Below are positions 48,901 through 63,900 of a stretch of 64,000 nt of DNA, piece after piece. The position numbers and the translations under genes are program-made. The stretch comes from Bathymodiolus brooksi (lineage: Eukaryota; Mollusca; Bivalvia; Mytilida; Modiolidae), in NCBI GenBank assembly GCA_963680875.1, contig OY804584.1, positions 97,298,031 to 97,362,030 on the forward strand, written 5' to 3'. The notes below the pieces were generated by a model. That model was not told the DNA's origin, did not search any database, and was given only the letters and a program-made list of their open reading frames with translations. Numbering within the stretch: the stretch's first letter is position 1; the number at the start of each line of letters is the position of its first letter.

Positions 48901-51900
48901 CACGTTCTTTGTTTTGCTGATATTGGTGGAATTGTTGACCAGCACTGCTTACACTTTCTTTATTTTGTTGATACTGGTGGAATTGTTGACCATCACTGTT
49001 TACACTTTCTTTGTTTTGTTGATATTAGTGGAATTGTTGACCAGCACTGTTTACACTTTCTTTGTTTTGTTGATATTAGTGGAATTGTTGACCAGCACTG
49101 TTTACAGTTTCTTTGTTTTGTTGATATTAGTGGAATTGTTGACCAGCACTGCTTACACTTTCTTTGTTTTGTTGATAGTGGTAGAATTGTTGACCAGCAC
49201 TGCTTACACTTTCTTTGTTTTGTTGATAGTGGTAGAATTGTTGACCAGCGCTGCTTACACTTTCTTTGTTTTGTTGATAGTGGTAGAATTGTTGACCAGC
49301 ACTGCTGACACTTTCTTTGTTTTGTTGATATTGGTGGTATTGTTGACCATCACTGTTTACACTTTCTTTGTTTTGTTGATATTAGTAGAATGGTTGACCA
49401 GCACTGCTTACATTTTCTATGTTTTGTTGATAGTGGTAGAATTGTTGACCAGCACTGCTGACACTTTCTTTGTTTTGTTGATATTGGTGGAATTGTTGAC
49501 CATCACTGTTTACACTTTCTTTGTTTTGTTGATAGTAGTAGAATTGTTGCCCAGCACTGCTGACACTTTCTTTCTTTTGTTGATAGTGGTAGAATTGTTG
49601 CCCAGCACTGCTTACTCTTTCTTTGTTTTGTTGATATTGGTGGAATTGTTGACCAGCACTGTTTACACTTTTTTGTTTTGTTAATATTGGTGGTATTGTT
49701 GACCATCACTGCTTACACTTTCTTTGTTTTGTTGATAGTGGTAGAATTGTTGACCAGCACTGTTTACACTTTCTTTGTTTTGTTGATATTGGTAGAATTG
49801 CTGACCATCACTGTTTGCACTTTCTTTGTTTTGTTGATAGTAGTAGAATTGTTGACCAGCACTGCTTACACTTTGTTTGTTTTGTTGATATTGGTAGAAT
49901 TGTTGACCAGCACTGTTTACACTTTCTTTGTTTTGTTGATATTGGTGGAATTGTTGACCAGCACTGCTTACACTTTCTTTGTTTTGTTGATATTGGTGGA
50001 ATTGTTGACCATCACTGTTTACACTTTCTTTGTTTTGTTGATATTAGTGGAATTGTTGACCAGCACTGTTTACACTTTCTTTGTTTTGTTGATAGTGGTA
50101 GAATTGTTGACCAGCACTGTTTACACGTTCTTTGTTTTGCTGATATTGGTGGAATTGTTGACCAGCACTGCTTACACTTTCTTTATTTTGTTGATACTGG
50201 TGGAATTGTTGACCATCACTGTTTACACTTTCTTTGTTTTGTTGATATTAGTGGAATTGTTGACCAGCACTGTTTACACTTTCTTTGTTTTGTTGATATT
50301 AGTGGAATTGTTGACCAGCACTGTTTACACTTTCTTTGTTTTGTTGATATTAGTGGAATTGTTGACCAGCACTGCTTACACTTTCTTTGTTTTGTTGATA
50401 TTGGTAGAATTGTTGACCAGCACTGCTTACACTTTCTTTGTTTTGTTGATAGTGGTAGAATTGTTGACCAGCGGTGCTTACACTTTCTTTGTTTTGTTGA
50501 TAGTGGTAGAATTGTTGACCAGCACTGCTGACACTTTCTTTGTTTTGTTGATATTGGTGGTATTGTTGACCATCACTGTTTACACTTTCTTTGTTTTGTT
50601 GATATTAGTAGAATTGTTGACCAGCACTGCTTACATTTTCTATGTTTTGTTGATAGTGGTAGAATTGTTGCCCAGCACTGCTGACACTTTCTTTGTTTTG
50701 TTGATATTGGTGGTATTGTTGACCATCACTGTTTACACTTTCTTTGTTTTGTTGATAGTAGTAGAATTGTTGCCCAGCACTGCTGACACTTTCTTTCTTT
50801 TGTTGATAGTAGTAGAATTGTTGCCCAGCACTGCTTACTCTTTCTTTGTTTTGTTAATATTGGTGGAATTGTTGACCAGCACTGTTTACACTTTCTTTGT
50901 TTTGTTAATATTGGTGGTATTGTTGACCATCACTTTTTACACTTTCTTTGTTTTGTTGATATTGGTAGAATTGTTGCCCAGCACTGTTTACACTTTCTTT
51001 GTTTTGTTGATAGTGGTAGAATTGTTGCCCAGCACTGTTTACACTTTCTTTGTTTTGTTGATATTGGTAGAATTGTTGACCAGCACTGCTTACACTTTCT
51101 TTGTTTTGTTGATATTAGTAGAATTGTTGCCCAGCACTGTTTACACTTGCTTTGTTTTGTTGATATTAGTGGAATTGTTGACCAGCACTGCTTACACTTT
51201 CTTTGTTTTGTTGATAGTGGTAGAATTGTTGACCAGCACTGTTTACACTTTCTTTGTTTTGTTGATATTGGTAGAATTGCTGACCATCACTGTTTGCACT
51301 TTCTTTGTTTTGTTGATAGTAGTAGAATTGTTGACCAGCACTGTTTACACTTTGTTTGTTTTGTTGATATTGGTAGAATTGTTGACCAGTACTGTTTACA
51401 CTTTCTTTGTTTTGTTGATATTGGTGGAATTGTTGACCAGCACTGCTTACACTTTCTTTGTTTTGTTGATACTGGTGAAATTGTTGACCATCACTGTTTA
51501 CACTTTCTTTGTTTTGTTGATATTAGTGGAATTGTTGACCAGCACTGTTTACACTTTCTTTGTTTTGTTGATAGTGGTGGAATTGTTGACCAGCACTGTT
51601 TACACGTTCTTTGTTTTGCTGATATTGGTGGAATTGTTGACCAGCACTGCTTACACTTTCTTTATTTTGTTGATACTGGTGGAGTTGTTGACCAGCACTG
51701 TTTACACTTTCTTTGTTTTGTTGATAGTGGTAGCATTGTTGACCAGCACTGCTTACACTTTCTTTGTTTTGTTGATAGTAGTAGAATTGTTGACCAGCAC
51801 TGCTGACACTTTCTTTGTTTTGTTGATAGTGGTAGAATTGTTGATCAGCACTGTTTACACTTTCTTTGTTTTGTTGATAGTGGTAGAATTGTTGACCAGC

Positions 51901-54900
51901 ACTGCTGACACTTTCTTTGTTTTGTTGATATTGGTGGAATTGTTGACCAGCACTGCTTACACTTTCTTTATTTTGTTGATATTGGTGGAATTGTTAAACA
52001 TCACTGTTTACACTTTCTTTGTTTTGTTGATATTAGTGGAATTGTTGACCAGCACTGTTTACACTTTCTTTGTTTTGTTGGTATTGGACGAATTGTTGAC
52101 CAGCACTGCTTACACTTTCTTTGTTTTGTTGATAGTGGTAGAATTGTTGCCCAGCACTGCTGACACTTTCTTTCTTTTGTTGATAGTGGTAGAATTGTTG
52201 CCCAGCACTGCATACACTTTCTTTGTTTTGTTGATAGTGGTAGAATTGTTGACCAGCTCTGTTTACACTTTCTTTCTTTTGTTGATAGTAGTAGAATTGT
52301 TGACCAGCACTGCTTACACTTTCTTTGTTTTGTTGATAGTAGTAGAATTGTTGACCAGCACTGCTTACACTTTCTTTGTTTTGTTGATATTGGTGGAATT
52401 GTTGACCAGAACTGCTTACACTTTCCTTGTTTTGTTGATATTGGTGGAATTGTTGACCATCACTGTTTACACTTTCTTTGTTTTGTTGATATTAGTGGAA
52501 TTGTTGACCAGCACTGTTTACACTTTCTTTGTTTTGTTGATATTGGTGGAATTGTTGACCAGCACTGCTTACACTTTCTTTGTTTTGTTGATATTGGTGG
52601 AATTGTTGACCAGCACTGCTTACACTTTCTTTGTTTTGTTGATAATGGTAGAATTGTTGACCATCACTGTTTACACTTTCCTTGTTTTGTTGATAGTGGT
52701 AGAATTGTTGACCAGCACTGTTTACACTTTCTTTGTTTTGTTGATAGTGGTAGAATTGTTGACCAGCACTGTTTACACTTTCTTTGTTTTGTTGATAGTG
52801 GTAGAATTGTTGACCAGCACTGCTTACACTTTCTTTGTTTTGTTGATAGTAGTAGAATTGTTGACCAGCACTGCTGACACTTTCTTTGTTTTGTTGATAG
52901 TGGTAGAATTGCTGACCATCACTGTTTACACTTTCTTTGTTTTGTTGATATTAGTGGAATTGTTGACCAGCACTGCTTACACTTTCTTTGTTTTGTTGAT
53001 ATTGGTGGAATTGTTGACCAGCACTGCTTACACTTTCTTTGTTTTGTTGATATTGGTCGAATTGTTGACCAGCACTGCTTACACTTTCTTTGTTTTGTTG
53101 ATAATGGTAGAATTGTTGACCATCACTGTTTACACTTTCCTTGTTTTGTTGATAGTGGTAGAATTGTTGACCAGCACTGTTTACACTTTCTTTGTTTTGT
53201 TGATAGTGGTAGAATTGTTGATCAGCACTTTTTACACTTTCTTTGTTTTGTTGATAGTGGTAGAATTGTTGACCAGCACTGTTTACACTTTCTTTGTTTT
53301 GTTGATAGTGGTAGAATTGTTGACCATCATTGTTTACACTTTCTGTGTTTTGTTGATAGTGGTGGAATTGTTGACCAGCACTGCTCACACTTTCTTTGTT
53401 TTGTTGATATTGGTAGAATGTTGACCAGCACTGCTTACACTTTCTTTGTTTTGTTGATATTGGTGGTATTGTTGACCATCACTGTTTACACTTTCTTTGT
53501 TTTGTTGATAGTAGTAGAATTGTTGCCCAGCACTGCTGACACTTTCTTTCTTTTGTTGATAGTAGTAGAATTGTTGCCCAGCACTGCTTACTCTTTCTTT
53601 GTTTTGTTAATATTGGTGGAATTGTTGACCAGCACTGTTTACACTTTCTTTGTTTTGTTAATATTGGTGGTATTGTTGACCATCACTTTTTACACTTTCT
53701 TTGTTTTGTTGATATTGGTAGAATTGTTGCCCAGCACTGTTTACACTTTCTTTGTTTTGTTGATAGTGGTAGAATTGTTGCCCAGCACTGTTTACACTTT
53801 CTTTGTTTTGTTGATATTGGTAGAATTGTTGACCAGCACTGCTTACACTTTCTTTGTTTTGTTGATATTAGTAGAATTGTTGCCCAGCACTGCTTACACT
53901 TTCTTTGTTTTGTTGATATTAGTGGAATTGTTGACCAGCACTGCTTACACTTTCTTTGTTTTGTTGATAGTGGTAGAATTGTTGACCAGCACTGTTTACA
54001 CTTTCTTTGTTTTGTTGATATTGGTAGAATTGCTGACCATCACTGTTTGCACTTTCTTTGTTTTGTTGATAGTAGTAGAATTGTTGACCAGCACTGTTTA
54101 CACTTTGTTTGTTTTGTTGATATTGGTAGAATTGTTGACCAGTACTGTTTACACTTTCTTTGTTTTGTTGATATTGGTGGAATTGTTGACCAGCACTGCT
54201 TACACTTTCTTTGTTTTGTTGATACTGGTGAAATTGTTGACCATCACTGTTTACACTTTCTTTGTTTTGTTGATATTAGTGGAATTGTTGACCAGCACTG
54301 TTTACACTTTCTTTGTTTTGTTGATAGTGGTAGAATTGTTGACCAGCACTGTTTACACGTTCTTTGTTTTGCTGATATTGGTGGAATTGTTGACCAGCAC
54401 TGCTTACACTTTCTTTATTTTGTTGATACTGGTGGAGTTGTTGACCAGCACTGTTTACACTTTCTTTGTTTTGTTGATAGTGGTAGAATTGTTGACCAGC
54501 ACTGCTTACACTTTCTTTGTTTTGTTGATAGTAGTAGAATTGTTGACCAGCACTGCTGACACTTTCTTTGTTTTGTTGATAGTGGTAGAATTGTTGATCA
54601 GCACTGTTTACACTTTCTTTGTTTTGTTGATAGTGGTAGAATTGTTGACCAGCACTGCTGACACTTTCTTTGTTTTGTTGATATTGGTGGAATTGTTGAC
54701 CAGCACTGCTTACACTTTCTTTATTTTGTTGATATTGGTGGAATTGTTAAACATCACTGTTTACACTTTCTTTGTTTTGTTGATATTAGTGGAATTGTTG
54801 ACCAGCACTGTTTACACTTTCTTTGTTTTGTTGGTATTGGACGAATTGTTGACCAGCACTGCTTACACTTTCTTTGTTTTGTTGATAGTGGTAGAATTGT

Positions 54901-57900
54901 TGCCCAGCACTGCTGACACTTTCTTTCTTTTGTTGATAGTGGTAGAATTGTTGCCCAGCACTGCTTACACTTTCTTTGTTTTGTTGATAGTGGTAGAATT
55001 GTTGACCAGCTCTGTTTACACTTTCTTTCTTTTGTTGATAGTAGTAGAATTGTTGACCAGCACTGCTTACACTTTCTTTGTTTTGTTGATAGTAGTAGAA
55101 TTGTTGACCAGCACTGCTTACACTTTCTTTGTTTTGTTGATATTGGTGGAATTGTTGACCAGAACTGCTTACACTTTCTTTGTTTTGTTGATATTGGTGG
55201 AATTGTTGACCATCACTGTTTACACTTTCTTTGTTTTGTTGATATTAGTGGAATTGTTGACCAGCACTGTTTACACTTTCTTTGTTTTGTTGATATTGGT
55301 GGAATTGTTGACCAGCACTGCTTACACTTTCTTTGTTTTGTTGATATTGGTGGAATTGTTGACCAGCACTGCTTACACTTTCTTTGTTTTGTTGATAATG
55401 GTAGAATTGTTGACCATCACTGTTTACACTTTCCTTGTTTTGTTGATAGTGGTAGAATTGTTGACCAGCACTGTTTACACTTTCTTTGTTTTGTTGATAG
55501 TGGTAGAATTGTTGACCAGCACTGTTTACACTTTCTTTGTTTTGTTGATAGTGGTAGAATTGTTGACCAGCACTGCTTAGACTTTCTTTGTTTTGTTGAT
55601 AGTAGTAGAATTGTTGACCAGCACTGCTGACACTTTCTTTGTTTTGTTGATAGTGGTAGAATTGCTGACCATCACTGTTTACACTTTCTTTGTTTTGTTG
55701 ATATTAGTGGAATTGTTGACCAGCACTGCTTACACTTTCTTTGTTTTGTTGATATTGGTGGAATTGTTGACCAGCACTGATTACACTTTCTTTGTTTTGT
55801 TGATATTGGTCGAATTGTTGACCAGCACTGCTTACACTTTCTTTGTTTTGTTGATAATGGTAGAATTGTTGACCATCACTGTTTACACTTTCCTTGTTTT
55901 GTTGATAGTGGTAGAATTGTTGACCAGCACTGTTTACACTTTCTTTGTTTTGTTGATAGTGGTAGAATTGTTGATCAGCACTTTTTACACTTTCTTTGTT
56001 TTGTTGATAGTGGTAGAACTGTTGACCAGCACTGTTTACACTTTCTTTGTTTTGTTGATAATGGTAGAATTGTTGACCAGCACTGCTGACACTTTCTTTG
56101 TTTTGTTGATAGTGGTGGAATTGTTGACCAGCACTGCTCACACTTTCTTTGTTTTGTTGATATTGGTAGAATGTTGACCAGCACTGCTTACACTTTCTTT
56201 GTTTTGTTGATATTGGTGGAATTGTTGACCATCACTGTTTACACTTTCTTTGTTTTGTTGATATTAGTGGAATTGTTGACCAGCACTGTTTACACTTTCT
56301 TTGTTTTGTTGATATTAGTGGAATTGTTGACCAGCACTGCTTACACTTTCTTTGTTTTGTTGATAGTGGTAGAATTGTTGACCAGCACTGTTTACACTTT
56401 CTTTGTTTTGTTCATAGTGGTAGAATTGTTGACCAGCACTGCTTACATTTTCTTTGTTTTGTTGATAGTGGTAGAATTGTTGACCAGCACTGCTTACATT
56501 TTCTTTGTTTTGTTGATAGTGGTAGAATTGTTGACCAGCACTGTTTACACTTTCTTTGTTTTGTTGATATTAGTGGAATTGTTGACCAGCACTGTTTACA
56601 CTTTCTTTTTTTGTTGATATTAGTGGAATTGTTGACCAGCACTGTTTACACTTTCTTTGTTTTGTTGATATTAGTGGAATTGTTGACCAGCACTGCTTAC
56701 ACTTTCTTTGTTTTGTTGATATTGGTAGAATTGTTGACCAGCACTGCTTACACTTTCTTTGTTTTGTTGATAGTGGTAGAATTGTTGACCAGCACTGCTT
56801 ACACTTACTTTGTTTTGTTGATAGTGGTAGAATTGTTGACCAGCACTGCTGACACTTTCTTTGTTTTGTTGATATTGGTAGAATTGTTGACCATCACTGT
56901 TTACACTTTCTTTGTTTTGTTGATATTAGTAGAATTGTTGACCAGCACTGTTTACATTTTCTATGTTTTGTTGATAGTGGTAGAATTGTTGACCAGCACT
57001 GCTGACACTTTCTTTGTTTTGTTGATATTGGTGGTATTGTTGACCATCACTGTTTACACTTTCTTTGTTTTGTTGATAGTGGTAGAATTGTTGCCCAGCA
57101 CTGTTTACACTTTCTTTGTTCTGTTGATAGTGGTAGAATTGTTGCCCAGCACTGTTTACACTTTCTTTGTTTTGTTGATATTAGTAGAATTGTTGACCAG
57201 CACTGCTTACACTTTCTTTGTTTTGTTGATAGTGGTAGAATTGTTGCCCAGCACTTTTTACACTTTCTTTGTTTTGTTGATATTAGTGGAATTGTTGACC
57301 AGCACTGTTTACACTTTCTTTGTTTTGTTGATAGTGGTAGAATTGTTGACCAGCACTGTTTACACTTTCTTTGTTTTGTTGATATTGGTAGAATTGTTGC
57401 CCAGCACTGTTTACACTTTCTTTGTTTTGTTGATATTAGTGGAATTGCTGACCATCACTGTTTGCACTTTCTTTGTTTTGTTGATAGTAGTAGAATTGTT
57501 GACCAGCACTGCTTACACTTTCTTTGTTTTGTTGATAGTAGTAGAATTGTTGACCAGCACTGTTTACACGTTCTTTGTTTTGCTGATATTGGTGGAATTG
57601 TTGACCAGCACTGCTTACACTTTCTTTATTTTGTTGATACTGGTGGAATTGTTGACCATCACTGTTTACACTTTCTTTGTTTTGTTGATATTAGTGGAAT
57701 TGTTGACCAGCACTGTTTACACTTTCTTTGTTTTGTTGATATTAGTGGAATTGTTGACCAGCACTGTTTACACTTTCTTTGTTTTGTTGATATTAGTGGA
57801 ATTGTTGACCAGCACTGCTTACACTTTCTTTGTTTTGTTGATAGTGGTAGAATTGTTGACCAGCACTGCTTACACTTTCTTTGTTTTGTTGATAGTGGTA

Positions 57901-60900
57901 GAATTGTTGACCAGCGCTGCTTACACTTTCTTTGTTTTGTTGATAGTGGTAGAATTGTTGACCAGCACTGCTGACACTTTCTTTGTTTTGTTGATATTGG
58001 TGGAATTGTTGACCATCACTGTTTACACTTTCTTTGTTTTGTTGATATTAGTAGAATTGTTGACCAGCACTGCTTACATTTTCTATGTTTTGTTGATAGT
58101 GGTAGAATTGTTGACCAGCACTGCTGACACTTTCTTTCTTTTGTTGATATTGGTGGAATTGTTGACCATCACTGTTTACACTTTCTTTGTTTTGTTGATA
58201 GTAGTAGAATTGTTGCCCAGCACTGCTGACACTTTCTTTCTTTTGTTGATAGTGGTAGAATTGTTGCCCAGCACTGCTTACTCTTTCTTTGTTTTGTTGA
58301 TATTGGTGGAATTGTTGACCAGCACTGTTTACACTTTCTTTGTTTTGTTAATATTGGTGGTATTGTTGACCATCACTTTTTACACTTTCTTTGTTTTGTT
58401 GATAGTGGTAGAATTGTTGACCAGCACTGTTTACACTTTCTTTGTTTTGTTGATATTGGTAGAATTGCTGACCATCACTGTTTGCACTTTCTTTGTTTTG
58501 TTGATAGTAGTAGAATTGTTGACCAGCACTGCTTACACTTTGTTTGTTTTGTTGATATTGGTAGAATTGTTGACCAGCACTGTTTACACTTTCTTTGTTT
58601 TGTTGATATTGGTGGAATTGTTGACCAGCACTGCTTACACTTTCTTTGTTTTGTTGATATTGGTGGAATTGTTGACCATCACTGTTTACACTTTCTTTGT
58701 TTTGTTGATATTAGTGGAATTGTTGACCAGCACTGTTTACACTTTCTTTGTTTTGTTGATAGTGGTAGAATTGTTGACCAGCACTGTTTACACGTTCTTT
58801 GTTTTGCTGATATTGGTGGAATTGTTGACCAGCACTGCTTACACTTTCTTTATTTTGTTGATACTGGTGGAATTGTTGACCATCACTGTTTACACTTTCT
58901 TTGTTTTGTTGATATTAGTGGAATTGTTGACCAGCACTGTTTACACTTTCTTTGTTTTGTTGATATTAGTGGAATTGTTGACCAGCACTGTTTACACTTT
59001 CTTTGTTTTGTTGATATTAGTGGAATTGTTGACCAGCACTGCTTACACTTTCTTTGTTTTGTTGATAGTGGTAGAATTGTTGACCAGCACTGCTTACACT
59101 TTCTTTGTTTTGTTGATAGTGGTAGAATTGTTGACCAGCGGTGCTTACACTTTCTTTGTTTTGTTGATAGTGGTAGAATTGTTGACCAGCACTGCTGACA
59201 CTTTCTTTGTTTTGTTGATATTGGTGGTATTGTTGACCATCACTGTTTACACTTTCTTTGTTTTGTTGATATTAGTAGAATTGTTGACCAGCACTGCTTA
59301 CATTTTCTATGTTTTGTTGATAGTGGTAGAATTGTTGACCAGCACTGCTGACACTTTCTTTGTTTTGTTGATATTGGTGGTATTGTTGACCATCACTGTT
59401 TACACTTTCTTTGTTTTGTTGATAGTAGTAGAATTGTTGCCCAGCACTGCTGACACTTTCTTTCTTTTGTTGATAGTAGTAGAATTGTTGCCCAGCACTG
59501 CTTACTCTTTCTTGTTGACCATCACTTTTTACACTTTCTTTGTTTTGTTGATATTGGTAGAATTGTTGCCCAGCACTGTTTACACTTTCTTTGTTTTGTT
59601 GATAGTGGTAGAATTGTCGCCCAGCACTGTTTACACTTTCTTTGTTTTGTTGATATTGGTAGAATTGTTGACCAGCACTGCTTACACTTTCTTTGTTTTG
59701 TTGATATTAGTAGAATTGTTGCCCAGCACTGTTTACACTTTCTTTGTTTTGTTGATATTAGTGGAATTGTTGACCAGCACTGCTTACACTTTCTTTGTTT
59801 TGTTGATAGTGGTAGAATTGTTGACCAGCACTGTTTACACTTTCTTTGTTTTGTTGATATTGGTAGAATTGCTGACCATCACTGTTTGCACTTTCTTTGT
59901 TTTGTTGATAGTAGTAGAATTGTTGACCAGCACTGTTTACACTTTGTTTGTTTTGTTGATATTGGTGGAATTGTTGACCAGCACTGCTTACACTTTCTTT
60001 GTTTTGTTGATATTAGTAGAATTGTTGCCCAGCACTGTTTACACTTTCTTTGTTTTGTTGATATTAGTGGAATTGTTGACCAGCACTGCTTACACTTTCT
60101 TTGTTTTGTTGATAGTGGTAGAATTGTTGACCAGCACTGTTTACACTTTCTTTGTTTTGTTGATATTGGTAGAATTGCTGACCATCACTGTTTGCACTTT
60201 CTTTGTTTTGTTGATAGTAGTAGAATTGTTGACCAGCACTGTTTACACTTTGTTTGTTTTGTTGATATTGGTAGAATTGTTGACCAGTACTGTTTACACT
60301 TTCTTTGTTTTGTTGATATTGGTGGAATTGTTGACCAGCACTGCTTACACTTTCTTTGTTTTGTTGATATTGGTGGAATTGTTGACCATCACTGTTTACA
60401 CTTTCTTTGTTTTGTTGATATTAGTGGAATTGTTGACCAGCACTGTTTACACTTTCTTTGTTTTGTTGATAGTGGTAGAATTGTTGACCAGCACTGTTTA
60501 CACGTTCTTTGTTTTGCTGATATTGGTGGAATTGTTGACCAGCACTGCTTACACTTTCTTTATTTTGTTGATACTGGTGGAATTGTTGACCAGCACTGTT
60601 TACACTTTCTTTGTTTTGTTGATAGTGGTAGAATTGTTGACCAGCACTGCTTACACTTGCTTTGTTTTGTTGATAGTAGTAGAATTGTTGACCAGCACTG
60701 CTGACAATTTCTTTGTTTTGTTGATAGTGGTAGAATTGTTGATCAGCACTGTTTACACTTTCTTTGTTTTGTTGATAGTGGTAGAATTGTTGACCAGCAC
60801 TGTTTACACGTTCTTTGTTTTGTTGATATTGGTGGAATTGTTGACCAGCACTGCTTACACTTTCTTTATTTTGTTTATATTGGTGGAATTGTTAAACATC

Positions 60901-63900
60901 ACTGTTTACACTTTCTTTGTTTTGTTGGTATTGGACGAATTGTTGACCAGCACTGCTTACACTTTCTTTGTTTTGTTGATAGTGGTAGAATTGTTGCCCA
61001 GCACTGCTGACACTTTCTTTCTTTTGTTGATAGTGGTAGAATTGTTGCCCAGCACTGCTTACACTTTCTTTGTTTTGTTGATAGTGGTAGAATTGTTGAC
61101 CAGCTCTGTTTACACTTTCTTTCTTTTGTTGATAGTAGTAGAATTGTTGACCATCACTGCTTACACTTTCTTTGTTTTGTTGATAGTAGTAGAATTGTTG
61201 ACCAGCACTGCTTACACTTTCTTTGTTTTGTTGATATTGGTGGAATTGTTGACCAGAACTGCTTACACTTTCTTTGTTTTGTTGATATTGGTGGAAATGT
61301 TGACCATCACTGTTTACACTTTCTTTGTTTTGTTGATATTAGTGGAATTGTTGACCAGCACTGTTTACACTTTCTTTGTTTTGTTGATATTGGTGGAATT
61401 GTTGACCAGCACTGCTTACACTTTCTTTGTTTTGTTGATATTGGTGGAATTGTTGACCAGCACTGCTTACACTTTCTTTGTTTTGTTGATAATGGTAGAA
61501 TTGTTGACCATCACTGTTTACACTTTCCTTGTTTTGTTGATAGTGGTAGAATTGTTGACCAGCACTGTTTACACTTTCTTTGTTTTGTTGATAGTGGTAG
61601 AATTGTTGACCAGCACTGTTTACACTTTCTTTGTTTTGTTGATAGTGGTAGAATTGTTGACCAGCACTGCTTACACTTTCTTTGTTTTGTTGATAGTAGT
61701 AGAATTGTTGACCAGCACTGCTGACACTTTTTTTGTTTTGTTGATAGTGGTAGAATTGCTGACCATCACTGTTTACACTTTCTTTGTTTTGTTGATATTA
61801 GTGGAATTGTTGACCAGCACTTCTTACACTTTCTTTGTTTTGTTGATATTGGTGGAATTGTTGACCAGCACTGCTTACACTTTCTTTGTTTTGTTGATAA
61901 TGGTAGAATTGTTGACCATCACTGTTTACACTTTCCTTGTTTTGTTGATAGTGGTAGAATTGTTGACCAGCACTGTTTACACTTTCTTTGTTTTGTTGAT
62001 AGTGGTAGAATTGTTGACCAGCACTTTTTACACTTTCTTTGTTTTGTTGATAGTGGTAGAATTGTTGACCAGCACTGTTTACACTTTCTTTGTTTTGTTG
62101 ATAGTGGTAGAATTGTTGACCAGCACTGCTGACACTTTCTTTGTTTTGTTGATATTGGTGGTATTGTTGACCATCACTGTTTACACTTTCTTTTGCTTTG
62201 TTGATATTGGTGGTATTGTTGACCATCACTGATTACACTTTCTTTGTTTTGTTGATATTGGTAGAATTGTTGACCATCACTGTTTAAACTTTTTTTTGCT
62301 TTGTTGATATTGGTGGAATTGTTGACCATCACTGTTTACACTTTCTTTGTTTTTATGATAGTGGTAGAATTATTGATCAGCTCTGTTTATACTTTCTTTA
62401 GGTGAGAGGTGATTGTTTGTTTTGTTGATATTGGTAGAATTGTTGACCAACACTGTTTACACTTTCTTTGTTTTGTTGATAGTGGTAGAATTGTTGACCA
62501 GCACTGTTTACACTTTCTTTGTTTTGTTGATAGTGGTAGAATTGTTGACCAGCACTGTTTACACTTTCTTTGTTTTGTTGATATTGGTGGAATTGTTGAC
62601 CAGCACTGCTTCCACTTTCTTTGTTTTGTTGATATTGGTGGTATTGTTGACCATCACTGTTTACACTTTCTTTGTTTTGTTGATAGTGGTAGAATGGCTG
62701 ACCAGCACTGTTTACACTTTCTTTGTTTTGTTGATAGTGATAGAATTGCTGACCATCACTGTTTACACTTTCTTTGTTTTGTTGATAGTGATAGAATTGT
62801 TGACCAGCACTGCTTACACTTTCTTTGTTTTGTTGATAGTAGTAGAATTGTTGACCAGCACTGCTTACACTTTCTTTCTTTTGTTGATATTGGTGGAATT
62901 GTTGACCAGAACTGCTTACACTTTCTTTGTTTTGTTGATATTGGTGGAATTGTTGACCATCACTGTTTACACTTTCTTTGTTTTGTTGATATTAGTGGAA
63001 TTGTTGACCAGCACTGTTTACACTTTCTTTGTTTTGTTGATATTGGTGGAATTTTTGACCAGCACTGCTTACACTTTCTTTGTTTTGTTGATATTGGTGG
63101 AATTGTTGACCAGCACTGCTTACACTTTCTTTGTTTTGTTGATAATGGTAGAATTGTTGACCATCACTGTTTACACTTTCCTTGTTTTGTTGATAGTGGT
63201 AGAATTGTTGACCAGCACTGTTTACACTTTCTTTGTTTTGTTGATAGTGGTAGAATTGTTGACCAGCACTGTTTACACTTTCTTTGTTTTGTTGATAGTG
63301 GTAGAATTGTTGACCAGCACTGCTTACACTTTCTTTGTTTTGTTGATAGTAGTAGAATTGTTGACCAGCACTGCTGACACTTTCTTTGTTTTGTTGATAG
63401 TGGTAGAATTGCTGACCATCACTGTTTACACTTTCTTTTTTTGTTGATATTAGTGGAATTGTTGACCAGCACTGTTTACACTTTCTTTGCTTTGTTGATA
63501 TTGGTGGAATTGTTGACCAGCACTGCTTACACTTTCTTTGTTTTGTTGATATTGGTGGAATTGTTGACCAGCACTGCTTACACTTTCTTTGTTTTGTTGA
63601 TAGTGGTAGAATTGTTGACCAGCACTTTTTACACTTTCTTTGTTTTGTTGATAGTGGTAGAATTGTTGACCAGCACTGTTTACACTTTCTTTGTTTTGTT
63701 GATAGTGGTAGAATTGTTGACCAGCACTGCTGACACTTTCTTTGTTTTGTTGATATTGGTGGTATTGTTGACCATCACTGTTTAAACTTTTTTTTGCTTT
63801 GTTGATATTGGTGGAATTGTTGACCATCACTGTTTACACTTTCTTTGTTTTTATGATAGTGGTAGAATTATTGATCAGCTCTGTTTATACTTTCTTTAGG

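Noticed and set aside
28945..62232. Long plus-strand frames as genes for hydrophobic repeat proteins
   Set aside because: The 51-bp period keeps frames open by arithmetic; two plus frames are open at once, frames switch at 70-bp markers, and no start, splice or codon signal is present.
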